Shown here one piece after another: positions 1-9,319 of a DNA stretch of 64,000 nt. The stretch is from Paenibacillus sp. GM2. GTDB taxonomy: Bacteria; Bacillota; Bacilli; Paenibacillales; Paenibacillaceae. Within the stretch, counting starts at the first letter, position 1. Each line of letters opens with the position of its first letter. A program made the translations under genes and the position numbers. The stretch lies in NCBI RefSeq assembly GCF_900069005.2, contig NZ_LN831277.1, positions 666,158 to 730,157 of the forward strand, read 5' to 3'. The notes under the pieces were generated by a model that did not search any database, was not told the DNA's origin, and was given only the letters and a program-made list of their open reading frames with translations.

Positions 1-310
1 TTTTTTATCCCCAAGTGGATAACTAACGATGGAGATCAACGTTAATCTGGGGGTTATCCTCAAATTGTACACAGTTGTTCACATTTCCCTCTGTATTCAA
101 CAGCTATTTACCAACCCAACTGACAAATATATCAATTCAGCATGAACTATGCACAGTCTTATTCACATATTCAGTTGATATATCAATGATATATAATTCT
201 ATCCACATAAACAGGTCAATACAGACTTCACTTCAAATTTATTATCCACAGTAAAGTGTAGCGACTTTTTTGTTTTGGTGATTTCGCTAAATAGATATCC
301 ACAGGCCCCA
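1..310. other. DnaA-box-like cluster (oriC-like or DnaA-titrating region)
   Basis: This AT-rich non-coding stretch contains about ten 9-mers at or near the DnaA box TTATNCACA. Exact matches are TTATTCACA at 159-167 and TTATCCACA at 242-250. One-mismatch or relaxed forms are at 5-13, 54-62, 65-73, 75-83, 147-155, 199-207 and 295-303, all on the + strand, and at 14-22 on the - strand. Such density is typical of oriC or of the DnaA-box clusters that limit initiation in Bacillus. Neither dnaA nor dnaN is in this window, so which of the two it is cannot be decided here. Confidence 0.55.
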
Positions 311-406
311 GATTCTACATCTAATTCCTTTACAACTGTTACATAGCAATAGTGACTTTAACGCACAGCTATATATATTTTGGATAATGAATCGTCCATC
401 AACAAC

Positions 407-430
407 AACTGCAGAAATGCAGTTTTTTTT
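407..430 (+). terminator. Rho-independent terminator
   Basis: A perfect 7-bp stem (AACTGCA at 407-413, TGCAGTT at 418-424) closes a GAAA loop and runs straight into an eight-T tract. It points rightward, so it would end a + strand transcript coming from the DnaA-box region or from a gene left of the window. Confidence 0.65.
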
Positions 431-704
431 ATAGGGTTATGAACACATTTCAGCAGAAATTAATGCATTTTTGCAGTTATTTTATCTGCACTCTCTCAAA
501 CTTGTACGTGTTTCTTAGCCTATTTAACCACGGGATCTTACGTCCTGTTTATCCTGCTTTCCATTATCGACCGCCCCTATCCAGATCCCCCTTTACTTTG
601 AATTTTTATAAAAACAAGTTGAATACGTCAAAAGACCTGCGCGGCAGCTTTCCTTAAGATAGAGATAGGAATACAAATAGCATGGAAAAGGGGCGTATCA
701 ATTG
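431..704. other. non-coding stretch upstream of chvE-like gene
   Basis: Nothing convincing is coded here. A 72-codon open frame at 439-657 has no Shine-Dalgarno sequence, no recognisable domain and low-complexity composition. The promoter of the sugar transporter must lie in this stretch, but no clear -35/-10 pair was found. The ribosome-binding site GGAAAAGGGG is at 684-693. Confidence 0.5.
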
Positions 705-1787
705 ATGAGAAAGGGACTATCGTTGTTAGTTGTAACCGCTTTAATTATGGTTCTGGCAGCGTGCGGAAACAGCGGAGAGGGCAAGAACAGCAGTGGGGAG
801 AACGGGACGATCGGGATTGCGATGCCGTCCAAGACATTGGAGCGCTGGGTCAGCGATGGCGCCAACATGAAGAAGGAATTCGAGAGTATCGGTTATGGGG
901 TTGATTTGCAGTATGCGGAGGATGTTGTTGAGAATCAGGTCTCCCAAGTCGAGAACATGATTACCAAGGGGGTTAAGGTCATTGTTATTGCTCCGATCGA
1001 TGGAGAATCATTGACCGATGTACTGGATAAAGCAGCTGAGGCAAATATCGATGTCATTGCTTATGACCGGCTGATCAAGAAAAGCAAGCATGTGAGCTTC
1101 TACGCTACATTCGACAATTTCAAGGTTGGCGAGCTGCAAGCGAACTATATGGTTGACAAACTGGGTCTTAAGGATGGCAAAGGTCTGTTCAATATCGAGT
1201 TGTTCGGGGGATCGCCGGATGATAACAATGCTTACTTCTTCTACGATGGAGCGATGTCTGTACTACAGCCTTATATCGATAGCGGCAAGCTTGTTGTTCG
1301 TAGCGGACAGACCACGATGGATAAAATTTCCACAATGCGCTGGGATGGTGCTACAGCGCAAGCGCGGATGGATAACCTGCTAAGCGCCAACTACGCGGAT
1401 GCTACGGTAGACGCTGTTCTGGCACCAAATGACGCGATTAGCATTGGGGTAATCTCTTCTCTGAAGGGTGTGGGTTATGGTTCAGCAAATAAGCCAATGC
1501 CAATTCTGACGGGTCAAGACGCCGAGCTTGCTTCTGTAAAATCAATTATTGCTGGCGAGCAGACCTCAACTGTCTTTAAGGATACGCGCGCTTTAGCAAA
1601 GAAAGTCGTCACCATGGTGCAGAGCATCATGAAGGGAGAAGAGGCAGAGGTTAACGATACAACGACGTATGACAATGGCGAGAAGGTGGTTCCTTCCTAT
1701 TTATTGGAGCCCGTTATTGTAGACAAAGACAACTATAAGACAATTTTGGTTGATTCGGGTTACTACACTGAAGATCAACTAAAGTAG
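705..1787 (+). CDS. chvE: sugar ABC transporter substrate-binding lipoprotein (ChvE-type)
   Basis: Extracellular sugar-binding protein feeding the GguA/GguB importer. The 360-residue product starts with a lipoprotein signal peptide: a hydrophobic stretch followed by the lipobox LAAC, so the mature protein would be lipid-anchored at Cys. The body is a periplasmic-binding-protein type I fold of the CUT2/ChvE class, with family-typical segments such as [13 protein letters not shown] and TFDNFKVG. ChvE relatives bind aldoses (arabinose, xylose, galactose, glucose); the substrate here is not readable. A TTG lies directly upstream at 702; ATG 705 fits the Shine-Dalgarno at 684-693 better. A strong hairpin follows it at 1954-1997, before the ATPase gene. 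Confidence 0.85.
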   Translation: MRKGLSLLVVTALIMVLAACGNSGEGKNSSGENGTIGIAMPSKTLERWVSDGANMKKEFESIGYGVDLQYAEDVVENQVSQVENMITKGVKVIVIAPIDGESLTDVLDKAAEANIDVIAYDRLIKKSKHVSFYATFDNFKVGELQANYMVDKLGLKDGKGLFNIELFGGSPDDNNAYFFYDGAMSVLQPYIDSGKLVVRSGQTTMDKISTMRWDGATAQARMDNLLSANYADATVDAVLAPNDAISIGVISSLKGVGYGSANKPMPILTGQDAELASVKSIIAGEQTSTVFKDTRALAKKVVTMVQSIMKGEEAEVNDTTTYDNGEKVVPSYLLEPVIVDKDNYKTILVDSGYYTEDQLK

Positions 1788-1953
1788 CCAAGGCAACTCA
1801 ATAAGGTTCACTTTTGATAAGAAGACCGGATAGAACCTATTCAAGAATGAGCGGCTGCGATGCAAAAGTAGGCTTTCTTACGATATAGAATTTCGCCAGC
1901 CTCAACGGATAACTTACAAGTTCTGTATCTGACATGAAGTAGAATCATCTCCG

Positions 1954-1997
1954 AATGATTTAGTGACGGCCTGCTTCATGGCTGTCGCTAAATCATT
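1954..1997 (+). promoter_or_regulatory. intercistronic hairpin between chvE and gguA
   Basis: Positions 1954-1971 pair with 1980-1997 in an 18-bp stem (two G-U pairs, no mismatch) around an 8-nt loop. No T-tract follows, so it does not look like a full terminator. Such stems between the binding-protein gene and the downstream ABC genes commonly stabilise the upstream mRNA and let the binding protein be made in excess; that role is inferred here. Confidence 0.55.
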
Positions 1998-2032
1998 TAT
2001 AACGATATTTCCGAAAGCGGGGTGCAGCACCA

Positions 2033-3586
2033 TTGACGGCAGCAATTTTGGAAATGAGGAAGATTACCAAAACCTTCCCCGGTGTTAAGGCGCTCGGGAA
2101 TGTAAACCTTCGTGTGCAGGAGGGTGAGATACACGCGCTGATCGGTGAGAATGGCGCCGGCAAGTCGACGCTGATGAAGGTACTAAGCGGTGTATATCCC
2201 CACGGTACTTATGAGGGTGACATCCTGTTCAAAGGCGAAGTGTGCGAATTTAAGGACATTAAGCAGAGTGAGAACAAAGGGATCGTCATTATCCATCAGG
2301 AGCTGGCGTTAGTTCCTCAATTAACGATTGCAGAAAATATATTTATCGGAAATGAGCAGACAAGAAGAGGGATGATCAATTGGAACGAGACGATCGTTCG
2401 AACGAGAGAGCTGCTGCAGCTGGTCGGTCTGAATGAATCGCCGAATACGCCAATCGCGGAGATTGGTGTCGGGAAGCAACAGCTGGTGGAGATCGCCAAG
2501 GCCATTTCCAAGCAGGTAAAGCTGCTTATCCTCGATGAGCCCACGGCAGCGCTGAATGAGGATGATAGCGAGAATCTGTTAAACCTGCTGCTGGAATTCA
2601 AGAAACAGGGGATCACCTCGGTACTGATTTCTCATAAGCTCAATGAAATTACTCAGGTCGCTGACTCGATCACGATTCTGCGTGACGGCAAATCGATAGA
2701 GACATTGGATATGAAAAAGGACAACGTGACAGAAGATAGGATTATCAAAGGCATGGTTGGACGCGAGCTGACGAACCGTTATCCGGAGCATACACCGAAG
2801 CTGGGCGACCTATTTTTCGAGGTGAAAAATTGGAACGTATACCATCCCGTGCTGGGCGATCGCAAAGTGATCGATAACTGCAGCTTTGAAGTGCGCCGCG
2901 GCGAGATCGTTGGTATTGCCGGGCTGATGGGCTCAGGGCGGACGGAACTGGCGATGAGCCTGTTCGGGCAATCGTATGGCCGGCGCATTAGCGGCGAGAT
3001 CCGTAAAGACGGGAAGCAGCTTCATTTGAAGAGTATTACCCAAGCCATTAAGGAAGGTATTGCCTATGTGACCGAGGACCGCAAGGAGTATGGCCTGATT
3101 CTGAATGATGATATCAAGCGCAATACGACACTTGCGGCAATGAACAAGATCTCGAAAGGGTTTGTCATTAACGATAACCAGGAGATCATCGTGGCTGAGG
3201 ATTTCCGCAAGAAACTGAACATTAAGGCCCCAAGCATTCTGCAGAAGACCGGCAATTTAAGCGGGGGCAATCAGCAGAAGGTAGTGCTTAGCAAATGGAT
3301 CTTCTCAGGGCCAGACCTGCTGATCCTGGATGAGCCTACACGAGGGATTGATGTAGGCGCGAAATATGAGATTTATTCGATTATAGGCGAGCTTGCCGAT
3401 TCCGGCAAAGGCATCCTGATGATATCCTCCGAATTGCCGGAGCTGCTTGGTATGTGTGACCGGATCTATGTGATGAGCGAAGGAAGATTTACCGGGGAGA
3501 TCGGAAGAGAGGATGCGACGCAGGAAGCATTGATGAAATTGATGACCAAGAGTAGGGGGAAGATCCAAGATGAGCACCATAACTAA
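2033..3586 (+). CDS. gguA: sugar ABC transporter ATP-binding protein (GguA/XylG/MglA type)
   Basis: Energises CUT2 sugar import in the cytoplasm. The 517-residue protein contains two fused ABC domains, the hallmark of CUT2 ATPases. The N-terminal domain has an intact Walker [10 protein letters not shown] at residues 38-46 and a degenerate signature (VGKQQ). The C-terminal domain has a degenerate Walker A (LMGSGRTE) but a canonical signature LSGGNQQKV and a Walker B ending [10 protein letters not shown]. This asymmetry is normal for the family. The start is TTG at 2033, chosen for the GGGGTG ribosome-binding site at 2019-2024. The last 17 bp overlap the permease gene, implying translational coupling. 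Confidence 0.9.
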   Translation: MTAAILEMRKITKTFPGVKALGNVNLRVQEGEIHALIGENGAGKSTLMKVLSGVYPHGTYEGDILFKGEVCEFKDIKQSENKGIVIIHQELALVPQLTIAENIFIGNEQTRRGMINWNETIVRTRELLQLVGLNESPNTPIAEIGVGKQQLVEIAKAISKQVKLLILDEPTAALNEDDSENLLNLLLEFKKQGITSVLISHKLNEITQVADSITILRDGKSIETLDMKKDNVTEDRIIKGMVGRELTNRYPEHTPKLGDLFFEVKNWNVYHPVLGDRKVIDNCSFEVRRGEIVGIAGLMGSGRTELAMSLFGQSYGRRISGEIRKDGKQLHLKSITQAIKEGIAYVTEDRKEYGLILNDDIKRNTTLAAMNKISKGFVINDNQEIIVAEDFRKKLNIKAPSILQKTGNLSGGNQQKVVLSKWIFSGPDLLILDEPTRGIDVGAKYEIYSIIGELADSGKGILMISSELPELLGMCDRIYVMSEGRFTGEIGREDATQEALMKLMTKSRGKIQDEHHN

Positions 3587-4736
3587 ACTGCTGCGCAACA
3601 ATGTACGACAATATGGAATGTTCTTGGTCCTTGTGCTAATTATGGGACTATTTCAAATTTTGTCGGACGGTACTTTGCTTAAGCCTCTGAATATTACGAA
3701 TCTGGTATTGCAGAACAGCTACATTCTGATTCTAGTAATCGGCATGCTGCTGGTGATCATCACGGGACATATCGATCTGTCCGTTGGCTCGATCGCAGCG
3801 TTCATCGGGGCCATGGCGGCCGTCATGATGGTCAATTACCACATACCCCTTCCACTCGCCATGCTGTTATGTCTGCTGATGGGGGCGCTGATTGGCGCTT
3901 GGCAGGGCTTCTGGGTCGCTGCAGTCGGCATTCCGTCCTTTATCGTTACCCTGGCAGGGATGCTGTTGTTCCGCGGACTTACGATGCTGGTGCTGGGCGG
4001 TCAATCAATCGGCCCATTCCCCGGCGGATTCCGCAGCATTAGCTCGGGCTTCATTCCCGATTTTCCCGGCAGTTGGAATGTTCATATGCTGACTCTGCTG
4101 CTTGGCGCTGTGCTGTCTCTACTGTATCTCTTTATGGAATGGAGAGGTCGGATTACTCAGTCGCGCTATAAATTTGAAGTGCTGTCCCTGCCGTTATTTA
4201 TCGCCAAAGTAGCTTTTATAGTTATCATTATTAATTTATTCACCTTTGTACTATCTGCTTATAACGGAATTCCGAATGTGCTTGTTATCCTGTTTGCCTT
4301 GGTTGCTTTATACACCTTCGTGATGCGTAAGACGGTTATGGGACGCCATATTTATGCCGTGGGCGGCAATGAGAAGGCGGCCCGACTGTCAGGCGTAAAG
4401 ACGAAGAAGATGACCTTCTGGGTATTTGTAAATATGGGCGTTATGGCAGCTCTTGCCGGGCTGATCTTTACCGCGCGTTTGAACGCCGCTACTCCCAAGG
4501 CGGGCGTCAACTTCGAGCTTGATGCGATTGCGGCCTGCTTTATCGGCGGGGCTTCGGCGTCGGGGGGTGTCGGTACTGTGATCGGCGCGATGATCGGTGG
4601 CCTCGTTATGGGTGTGATGAACAACGGAATGTCGTTGATCGGACTGGGTATCGATTATCAACAAGGAATTAAGGGGCTTGTTCTGCTGCTGGCCGTCGCC
4701 TTCGATATTTACAATAAAAATAAAACAGCGGCATAA
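3570..4736 (+). CDS. gguB: sugar ABC transporter permease (GguB/XylH type)
   Basis: Membrane channel subunit of the CUT2 sugar importer, probably acting as a dimer with the double ATPase. The 388-residue protein is strongly hydrophobic, with about ten transmembrane segments, and has the family signature [13 protein letters not shown] near residue 65. The length matches XylH/GguB-type permeases, which are longer than RbsC. It overlaps gguA by 17 bp, and a terminator at 4758-4800 closes the transporter unit. The sugar itself cannot be read from the sequence. Confidence 0.9.
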   Translation: MSTITKLLRNNVRQYGMFLVLVLIMGLFQILSDGTLLKPLNITNLVLQNSYILILVIGMLLVIITGHIDLSVGSIAAFIGAMAAVMMVNYHIPLPLAMLLCLLMGALIGAWQGFWVAAVGIPSFIVTLAGMLLFRGLTMLVLGGQSIGPFPGGFRSISSGFIPDFPGSWNVHMLTLLLGAVLSLLYLFMEWRGRITQSRYKFEVLSLPLFIAKVAFIVIIINLFTFVLSAYNGIPNVLVILFALVALYTFVMRKTVMGRHIYAVGGNEKAARLSGVKTKKMTFWVFVNMGVMAALAGLIFTARLNAATPKAGVNFELDAIAACFIGGASASGGVGTVIGAMIGGLVMGVMNNGMSLIGLGIDYQQGIKGLVLLLAVAFDIYNKNKTAA

Positions 4737-4757
4737 CCGAAGCAAAATAGAGTTGTC

Positions 4758-4800
4758 ACCGTACCGCGATCAATGATCTGATTGAGGGTGCGGTTTTTCT
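4758..4800 (+). terminator. Rho-independent terminator after gguB
   Basis: Outer stem ACCGTACC (4758-4765) pairs with GGTGCGGT (4787-4794, one G-U), with further inner pairing, followed by five T residues. It separates the transporter operon from the sensing operon. Confidence 0.75.
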
Positions 4801-4906
4801 ATCCCATACGAAGATAGCGCTTTATTTCTGGCCGAACGAAGTATAATTGAAAGGGGTCAAGCCAACAGGTAAACGGACTACCTTGATAAAGCCGGAGGGG
4901 GAAGCA

Positions 4907-5914
4907 GTGAAGAAACTAGTTATTTTATATATTGTTTTGATCAGTCTTTTCTTGATCTATTTGTACTCGGCTTATACCCGCGGGACATCTGATCCGATGG
5001 AAGTGGCCGTCGGACTTCGGGGAGAATCGGATGAGAAGTATGTAATGGTGAACTACCTCGCCGGCAATGAGTATTGGAAAAATACGCTGAAGGGCTTCGA
5101 GGATGCAGCGGAGGCGTTGGGAGTAACCGTGGAGTATCGGGGTGCTACTCAATATGACGAGCATGAGGAAGTCACCGTGCTTGAGCAGGTCATCGCCAAG
5201 AAGCCTGCGGGAATTGCCGTCTCGGCTATTAACTCGGAGGCGCTGATTAACGTTATCGATAAGGCAGTCTCTTCAGGTATACCGGTTGTGCTGTTCGATT
5301 CCAATGTCCCTAATAGCAAGGCCTACTCTTTCTTGAGTACGGATAACTATAATGCTGGAGTCGTAGCAGCCCATAAGATGGATGAACTGATTGGAGAGTC
5401 GGGAATTGTAGCTATTCTCACCCAACAGAATCAATTAAATCAACAACAGCGTGTTACTGGATTCACCGAGACGCTTAAGGAACAGCATCCCCATCTTAAA
5501 GTCGTAGAGATCGTTGAGGACAAGGGGGATCAGGTCGTCTCCGAGAACAGAACGGAGGAGCTGCTGCTAAGATATCCGGATCTGAAGGGAATTTTCGTCA
5601 CGGAAGCCGTTGGGGGGATCGGCGTAGGCAATGCGCTAATGAATAACAACCGCAGCGACATTCAGGTTATCAGCTTTGACACCAATAAAGGAACGCTGGA
5701 TTTGATCAAGCAGGGCGTTATATCCGCGACGATGGCTCAAGGCACCTGGAATATGGGTTACTGGGCACTGATGCAGCTGTTTCATTTGAACAATTCGCTG
5801 GTCGAGCCGGTTGCGGATTGGCAGCAGGCACAGGTCCCTCCACTTCCGACCTATGTGGATACCGGAATATCCGTTGTAACCAAATCCAATGTCGAACACT
5901 TCTATGCTAAATAA
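4907..5914 (+). CDS. membrane-anchored sugar-binding protein, probable sensory partner of the adjacent kinase
   Basis: A second type I periplasmic-binding-protein fold (ribose/xylose class), 335 residues from GTG 4907, which has a strong GGAGGGGG ribosome-binding site at 4894-4901; upstream in-frame codons lack one. It starts with a short basic segment and one hydrophobic helix (about residues 4-20) with no lipobox, so it is probably held by an uncleaved N-terminal anchor. It is transcribed with a sensor kinase and a YesN-like regulator rather than with transporter subunits. In Clostridium beijerinckii a similar anchored binding protein, XylFII, presents D-xylose to the kinase LytS. A sensory role here is inferred from that layout; the ligand is unknown. 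Confidence 0.75.
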   Translation: MKKLVILYIVLISLFLIYLYSAYTRGTSDPMEVAVGLRGESDEKYVMVNYLAGNEYWKNTLKGFEDAAEALGVTVEYRGATQYDEHEEVTVLEQVIAKKPAGIAVSAINSEALINVIDKAVSSGIPVVLFDSNVPNSKAYSFLSTDNYNAGVVAAHKMDELIGESGIVAILTQQNQLNQQQRVTGFTETLKEQHPHLKVVEIVEDKGDQVVSENRTEELLLRYPDLKGIFVTEAVGGIGVGNALMNNNRSDIQVISFDTNKGTLDLIKQGVISATMAQGTWNMGYWALMQLFHLNNSLVEPVADWQQAQVPPLPTYVDTGISVVTKSNVEHFYAK

Positions 5915-5952
5915 CCACAACATCGTCGTTTGGGATTGGGAGGAGAACAAGC

Positions 5953-7776
5953 ATGCGAACCAAATGGCTGCAATTTGATAACTGGTCGATTCGCGACAAG
6001 CTGATCCTGCATATTTTGCTAATTAGCATTTTTCCGGCGCTCTGCCTGGGGCTGTTAATTTCATGGGCTACCAGTTACACCATCGAAGAGCAGGTCAACG
6101 GGCAGACATCCCAGTTGATTGGCAATGTGAATAAATCACTCGATTATCACGCCAGCAATATGCAGAACGTATCGTATCTGATTTCCTTTAATCCGGAGAT
6201 AGGAAGGTTCTTTGCGGAAGGCACCTTGGCCTTTCCCGGGGAACAGGAGCGCTACAACACGCTGAAATTCCTCCAGGGCTTTACGACACTTCACTCCGAG
6301 ATCGCTGGGATTATGGTCGTTAACCATAAGGGAGAGTATTTAAGCAACGAGATGTATGCACGTACCAGCCGGAACTTGACGGAGGAGAACTGGTATCAGG
6401 ATGCCGTAAAGGCGAAGGGAATCTTCAAGCTTGTTGGACATCCGGTCAAAAGAAATGTAACCAGTCATGCGAATTACAAGGATGAGGAGGTTGTCTCCTT
6501 CGTTCGCGCAGTGCTTGATCCGGAGACTCAGGCTGTGCAGGGTGTCGTGCTGATCGATTTCAAATCGCGGCTGATTGCCGAGGTGGTCCGTGATGTCAGA
6601 CTCGGCAAGTCAGGGTATCTGATCGTGATGGATGACAAAGGAGACGCACTTTATGCTCCTAAAAACTCCATTGTTGACCAGCTTGAGCGGGAACGAATTT
6701 TAACGGACAATGCCGGGGATTTTGCAGAAAAAGTAGATGGCAAGCCGATACAGTATATTTATCAAAAATCATCCTTTACGGGCTGGACGACGGTTGGTGT
6801 CTTTCCGATGCAGGACAGGATCCAGGGGATCAATGAGATTAATCTGTATATCGTCTCTTTTGTATTTCTCGTCAGCTTGCTGGGAATCGCGGCTTCCTAT
6901 TATTTGTCCTATTCGATCTCCCGTCCGATTATCCAGCTGTCGTCATTCATGCATAAAGTGGAGAATGGCAATATGAGCATTCGTTATAACGGCAAACGCC
7001 GTGATGAAATCGGCATGCTTGGCAATAGCTTCAACCAGATGCTTGCGCAGATCAAACGTCTGCTAAGGCAGGTCAATGAGGAGCAGCGTTTGAAGCGGGA
7101 AGCGGAGCTGCGCAGTTTGCAGGCTCACATTCAACCGCATTTTCTTTATAATACACTGGATACAATCCAGTGGCTGGCCAGAAAAGACGGAGCTTATGAG
7201 GCAACAGAAGTCGTTGAATCTTTATCTCGTCTGTTCAGGATCGGGCTAAGTCGGGGCAAAGAAATTATTCCGCTTGCTGATGAATTTGAACATATCCGCA
7301 GTTATCTGATGATTCAGAAGACTCGCTATAAAGACAAGCTGAACTATAGTATCGAAATTGAGCCGGAATTAATGAATTTGTTCGTCATTAAGTTAATCCT
7401 GCAGCCTGTTGTGGAGAATGCCATCTATCACGGCATTAAGGAGCGGCGCGGATCAGGTTTTATATCGATCCGGGCAACGGCTGAGGAAGGAATGGTTGTC
7501 ATTCGGATTGAGGATGATGGCAACGGCATGACTGAGGGTAAGCTGGACCTGCTGCGCACACAGCTCGATCAGGTTGGCAAGACCGATTACATGCAGCCCA
7601 CACCGCAAGAGAAAGGCGAGGAAGAGAGAGGGCCTCTTAAGAGCTATGGACTCAGGAATGTGCAGGAGCGGATCCGCCTCAGCTATGGAGAGCCTTATGG
7701 CATATCAATAGATAGTCAATGGAAAAGCGGGACGATCGTGACGATTCGTCATCCTATTATGCATCGGGAGGAGTAG
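5953..7776 (+). CDS. two-component sensor histidine kinase, YesM/LytS type
   Basis: The 607-residue membrane kinase has a first transmembrane helix at about residues 16-38, an extracellular Cache-like domain to about 295, a second helix at about 296-318, a HAMP linker, then a His_kinase/HATPase_c module. The phosphoacceptor lies in IQPHFLYNTLD (His396). The N box is QPVVENAIYHG (about 485-495) and the G1 box DDGNGM (about 520). This sequence class typifies kinases paired with AraC-type regulators of sugar uptake. It sits between the anchored binding protein and the response regulator, 38 bp after the first and 4 bp before the second, so the three probably form one signalling unit controlling the upstream transporter. 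Confidence 0.9.
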   Translation: MRTKWLQFDNWSIRDKLILHILLISIFPALCLGLLISWATSYTIEEQVNGQTSQLIGNVNKSLDYHASNMQNVSYLISFNPEIGRFFAEGTLAFPGEQERYNTLKFLQGFTTLHSEIAGIMVVNHKGEYLSNEMYARTSRNLTEENWYQDAVKAKGIFKLVGHPVKRNVTSHANYKDEEVVSFVRAVLDPETQAVQGVVLIDFKSRLIAEVVRDVRLGKSGYLIVMDDKGDALYAPKNSIVDQLERERILTDNAGDFAEKVDGKPIQYIYQKSSFTGWTTVGVFPMQDRIQGINEINLYIVSFVFLVSLLGIAASYYLSYSISRPIIQLSSFMHKVENGNMSIRYNGKRRDEIGMLGNSFNQMLAQIKRLLRQVNEEQRLKREAELRSLQAHIQPHFLYNTLDTIQWLARKDGAYEATEVVESLSRLFRIGLSRGKEIIPLADEFEHIRSYLMIQKTRYKDKLNYSIEIEPELMNLFVIKLILQPVVENAIYHGIKERRGSGFISIRATAEEGMVVIRIEDDGNGMTEGKLDLLRTQLDQVGKTDYMQPTPQEKGEEERGPLKSYGLRNVQERIRLSYGEPYGISIDSQWKSGTIVTIRHPIMHREE

Positions 7777-7780
7777 AGGG

Positions 7781-8992
7781 ATGAAGTGGAAGGTCATTAT
7801 AGCTGATGATGAGTTTATTATCCGCGAGGGAATCAGGAGCTCGATAGATTGGGATAGATTGAATCTGCAGGTTGTCGGTGAGGCCGAGGATGGAGAAGAA
7901 GCGCTGGAACTAGCCCTGCGGGAGCAGGTGAATATTCTTATCGTTGACCTCAGTATGCCGATTATGGATGGCTTGACTTTGATCAGCAAGCTTCGTGATC
8001 AGCTTCCCGGGTGCAAAGTGATTATTATTACCGGACATGATGAATTTGACTACGCCAAAAGAGCGATCAAGCTCAGCGTTGACGACTATATTTTGAAGCC
8101 TGTTAATCCAGGACAATTAAGGGAAGTGCTGTCGGGCGTCTCCAGGAAGCTGGACGTGGAGTCCACCAATGAGAAAATACTCGATATGGCTTCAAAGCAG
8201 CTCGACAAGAATGTGTCGCTGCTGCGGGAACGCTTCTGCCTGGAATGGATCGAAGGCGATGTAAGCGAGGATGAAATTGCTGGGCAGCTAGCCTTCTTGC
8301 AAATGCCGGAGAGACTGCCCGATATGGTCGGGATCGTGCGCTGGCCGGAACAGTCCAAGGGGAAGGCATTCATGTCCGAGAAGGATCGGCAGCTTTTGCT
8401 GTTCGCGATCGAGAACGTGATCGACGAATTGATTGAGGAGACGAGCGATGCCGAGGATTATGTCCATTTCCGCGATCAGACCGGGATGATCGTCGTATTG
8501 GTCTGGGAAAGCGAGGACACCGCGATGGGCGCTCGAATTACTGAGGCCTGTGAGAAATATCTGGAACTGGCTGTGCTGGTCAGTTTTCAGCTGAACGAGG
8601 GGAATGCCAATTTACCGGAGCTATACACAGCAGCCAAAACGATGGTCAACCGGGAGGCGCGTATGTCTGATTTCGTCAGAAAAGCGCGGGAAATGATCGA
8701 GCAGCGGTATAGCGATCCCGAGCTGACTTTAGAGTACGTTGCAGATGAGCTTGGCGTATCATCCGTGTATTTGAGCCGCATTTTCAAACAGGAATCAGGC
8801 CAGTCCTTCATCGGCATGCTAACTCATGTACGAACGACGATGGCCATCCGCCTGCTGGTGGGGACGAAGCTGACGATGCATGAGATCGCCGAGAAGACAG
8901 GTTACGATTCACAGCATTATTTCAGCACCTCCTTCAAGAAGGTTGTCGGCATGCCGCCAAACCTTTATCGCAAAAGCTTCCTTGAGGGATAA
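7781..8992 (+). CDS. response regulator with AraC-type DNA-binding domain (YesN family)
   Basis: A 403-residue transcription factor. The N-terminal receiver domain has the acidic pair D9-D10, phosphoacceptor Asp56 in LIVDLSMPIMDG, and the conserved Lys in ILKPVN. A variable middle region follows. The C-terminal 100 residues form a double helix-turn-helix of the AraC/XylS class (ELGVSSVYLSRIFKQ, then EIAEKTGYDSQHYFSTSFKK). It starts 4 bp after the kinase gene. It probably activates the sugar ABC operon at 705-4736 when phosphorylated, by analogy with YesN/LytR-AraC systems; no operator was identified. Confidence 0.9.
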   Translation: MKWKVIIADDEFIIREGIRSSIDWDRLNLQVVGEAEDGEEALELALREQVNILIVDLSMPIMDGLTLISKLRDQLPGCKVIIITGHDEFDYAKRAIKLSVDDYILKPVNPGQLREVLSGVSRKLDVESTNEKILDMASKQLDKNVSLLRERFCLEWIEGDVSEDEIAGQLAFLQMPERLPDMVGIVRWPEQSKGKAFMSEKDRQLLLFAIENVIDELIEETSDAEDYVHFRDQTGMIVVLVWESEDTAMGARITEACEKYLELAVLVSFQLNEGNANLPELYTAAKTMVNREARMSDFVRKAREMIEQRYSDPELTLEYVADELGVSSVYLSRIFKQESGQSFIGMLTHVRTTMAIRLLVGTKLTMHEIAEKTGYDSQHYFSTSFKKVVGMPPNLYRKSFLEG

Positions 8993-9040
8993 CAAACAGC
9001 GGTTATTAGTCCAAGAAAATGTTCAAGATACCTTTATTAA

Positions 9041-9069
9041 GGGCACTTCATGCCGGAGTGTCCTTTTTA
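9041..9069 (+). terminator. Rho-independent terminator after the two-component operon
   Basis: A 7-bp stem (GGGCACT 9041-9047 with AGTGTCC 9057-9063, one G-U) is followed by a run of T residues. It isolates the sugar-sensing operon from ctsR. Confidence 0.7.
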
Positions 9070-9094
9070 TTATGAGGATCGTCTGAACACCCCA

Positions 9095-9122
9095 TTGGCA
9101 AATTCAAAAATTGTGCTATAAT
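9095..9122 (+). promoter_or_regulatory. SigA-type promoter of the ctsR operon
   Basis: TTGGCA at 9095-9100, a 16-bp spacer and TATAAT at 9117-9122, with an extended -10 TG at 9114-9115. The CtsR operator begins 8 bp downstream, so bound repressor would cover the transcription start. Confidence 0.75.
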
Positions 9123-9124
9123 AA

Positions 9125-9153
9125 AATCAAAGTCAAAGAAAGTCAAAGTCAAC
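9125..9153 (+). promoter_or_regulatory. CtsR operator
   Basis: Two exact heptads AGTCAAA at 9131-9137 and 9141-9147, separated by GAA, match the CtsR direct-repeat operator (RGTCAAA-N3-RGTCAAA). Further partial heptads flank it at 9125-9131 and 9147-9153. Placement just after the -10 box implies autorepression of ctsR-mcsA-mcsB-clpC, relieved by heat or protein-damage stress. Confidence 0.85.
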
Positions 9154-9177
9154 ATACGGCTAGTTATGATAAAGTGA

Positions 9178-9187
9178 CTTTTTGAAC
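9178..9187 (+). repeat. right-end fragment of the GTTCAAAA repeat family
   Basis: CTTTTTGAAC followed by TGCCT repeats the right-hand end of the elements at 19510-19610 and 61959-62123. No matching left end is present, so this looks like a remnant in the ctsR 5' untranslated region. Confidence 0.4.
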
Positions 9188-9319
9188 TGCCTTTAAGGCC
9201 TGTGGTATTAAATTGGAAGCACCCTCTGATATTCAAACCGAACAGTACGGTTAATAATAGGTATATGGGTTATCCAATATTGGCTGTATGTTGGAGTAAT
9301 GAGCAATGGAGGATGGGTG

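Noticed and set aside
439..657. 72-codon open frame in the DnaA-box/chvE gap
   Set aside because: No ribosome-binding site, no domain, composition unlike neighbouring genes; treated as chance.
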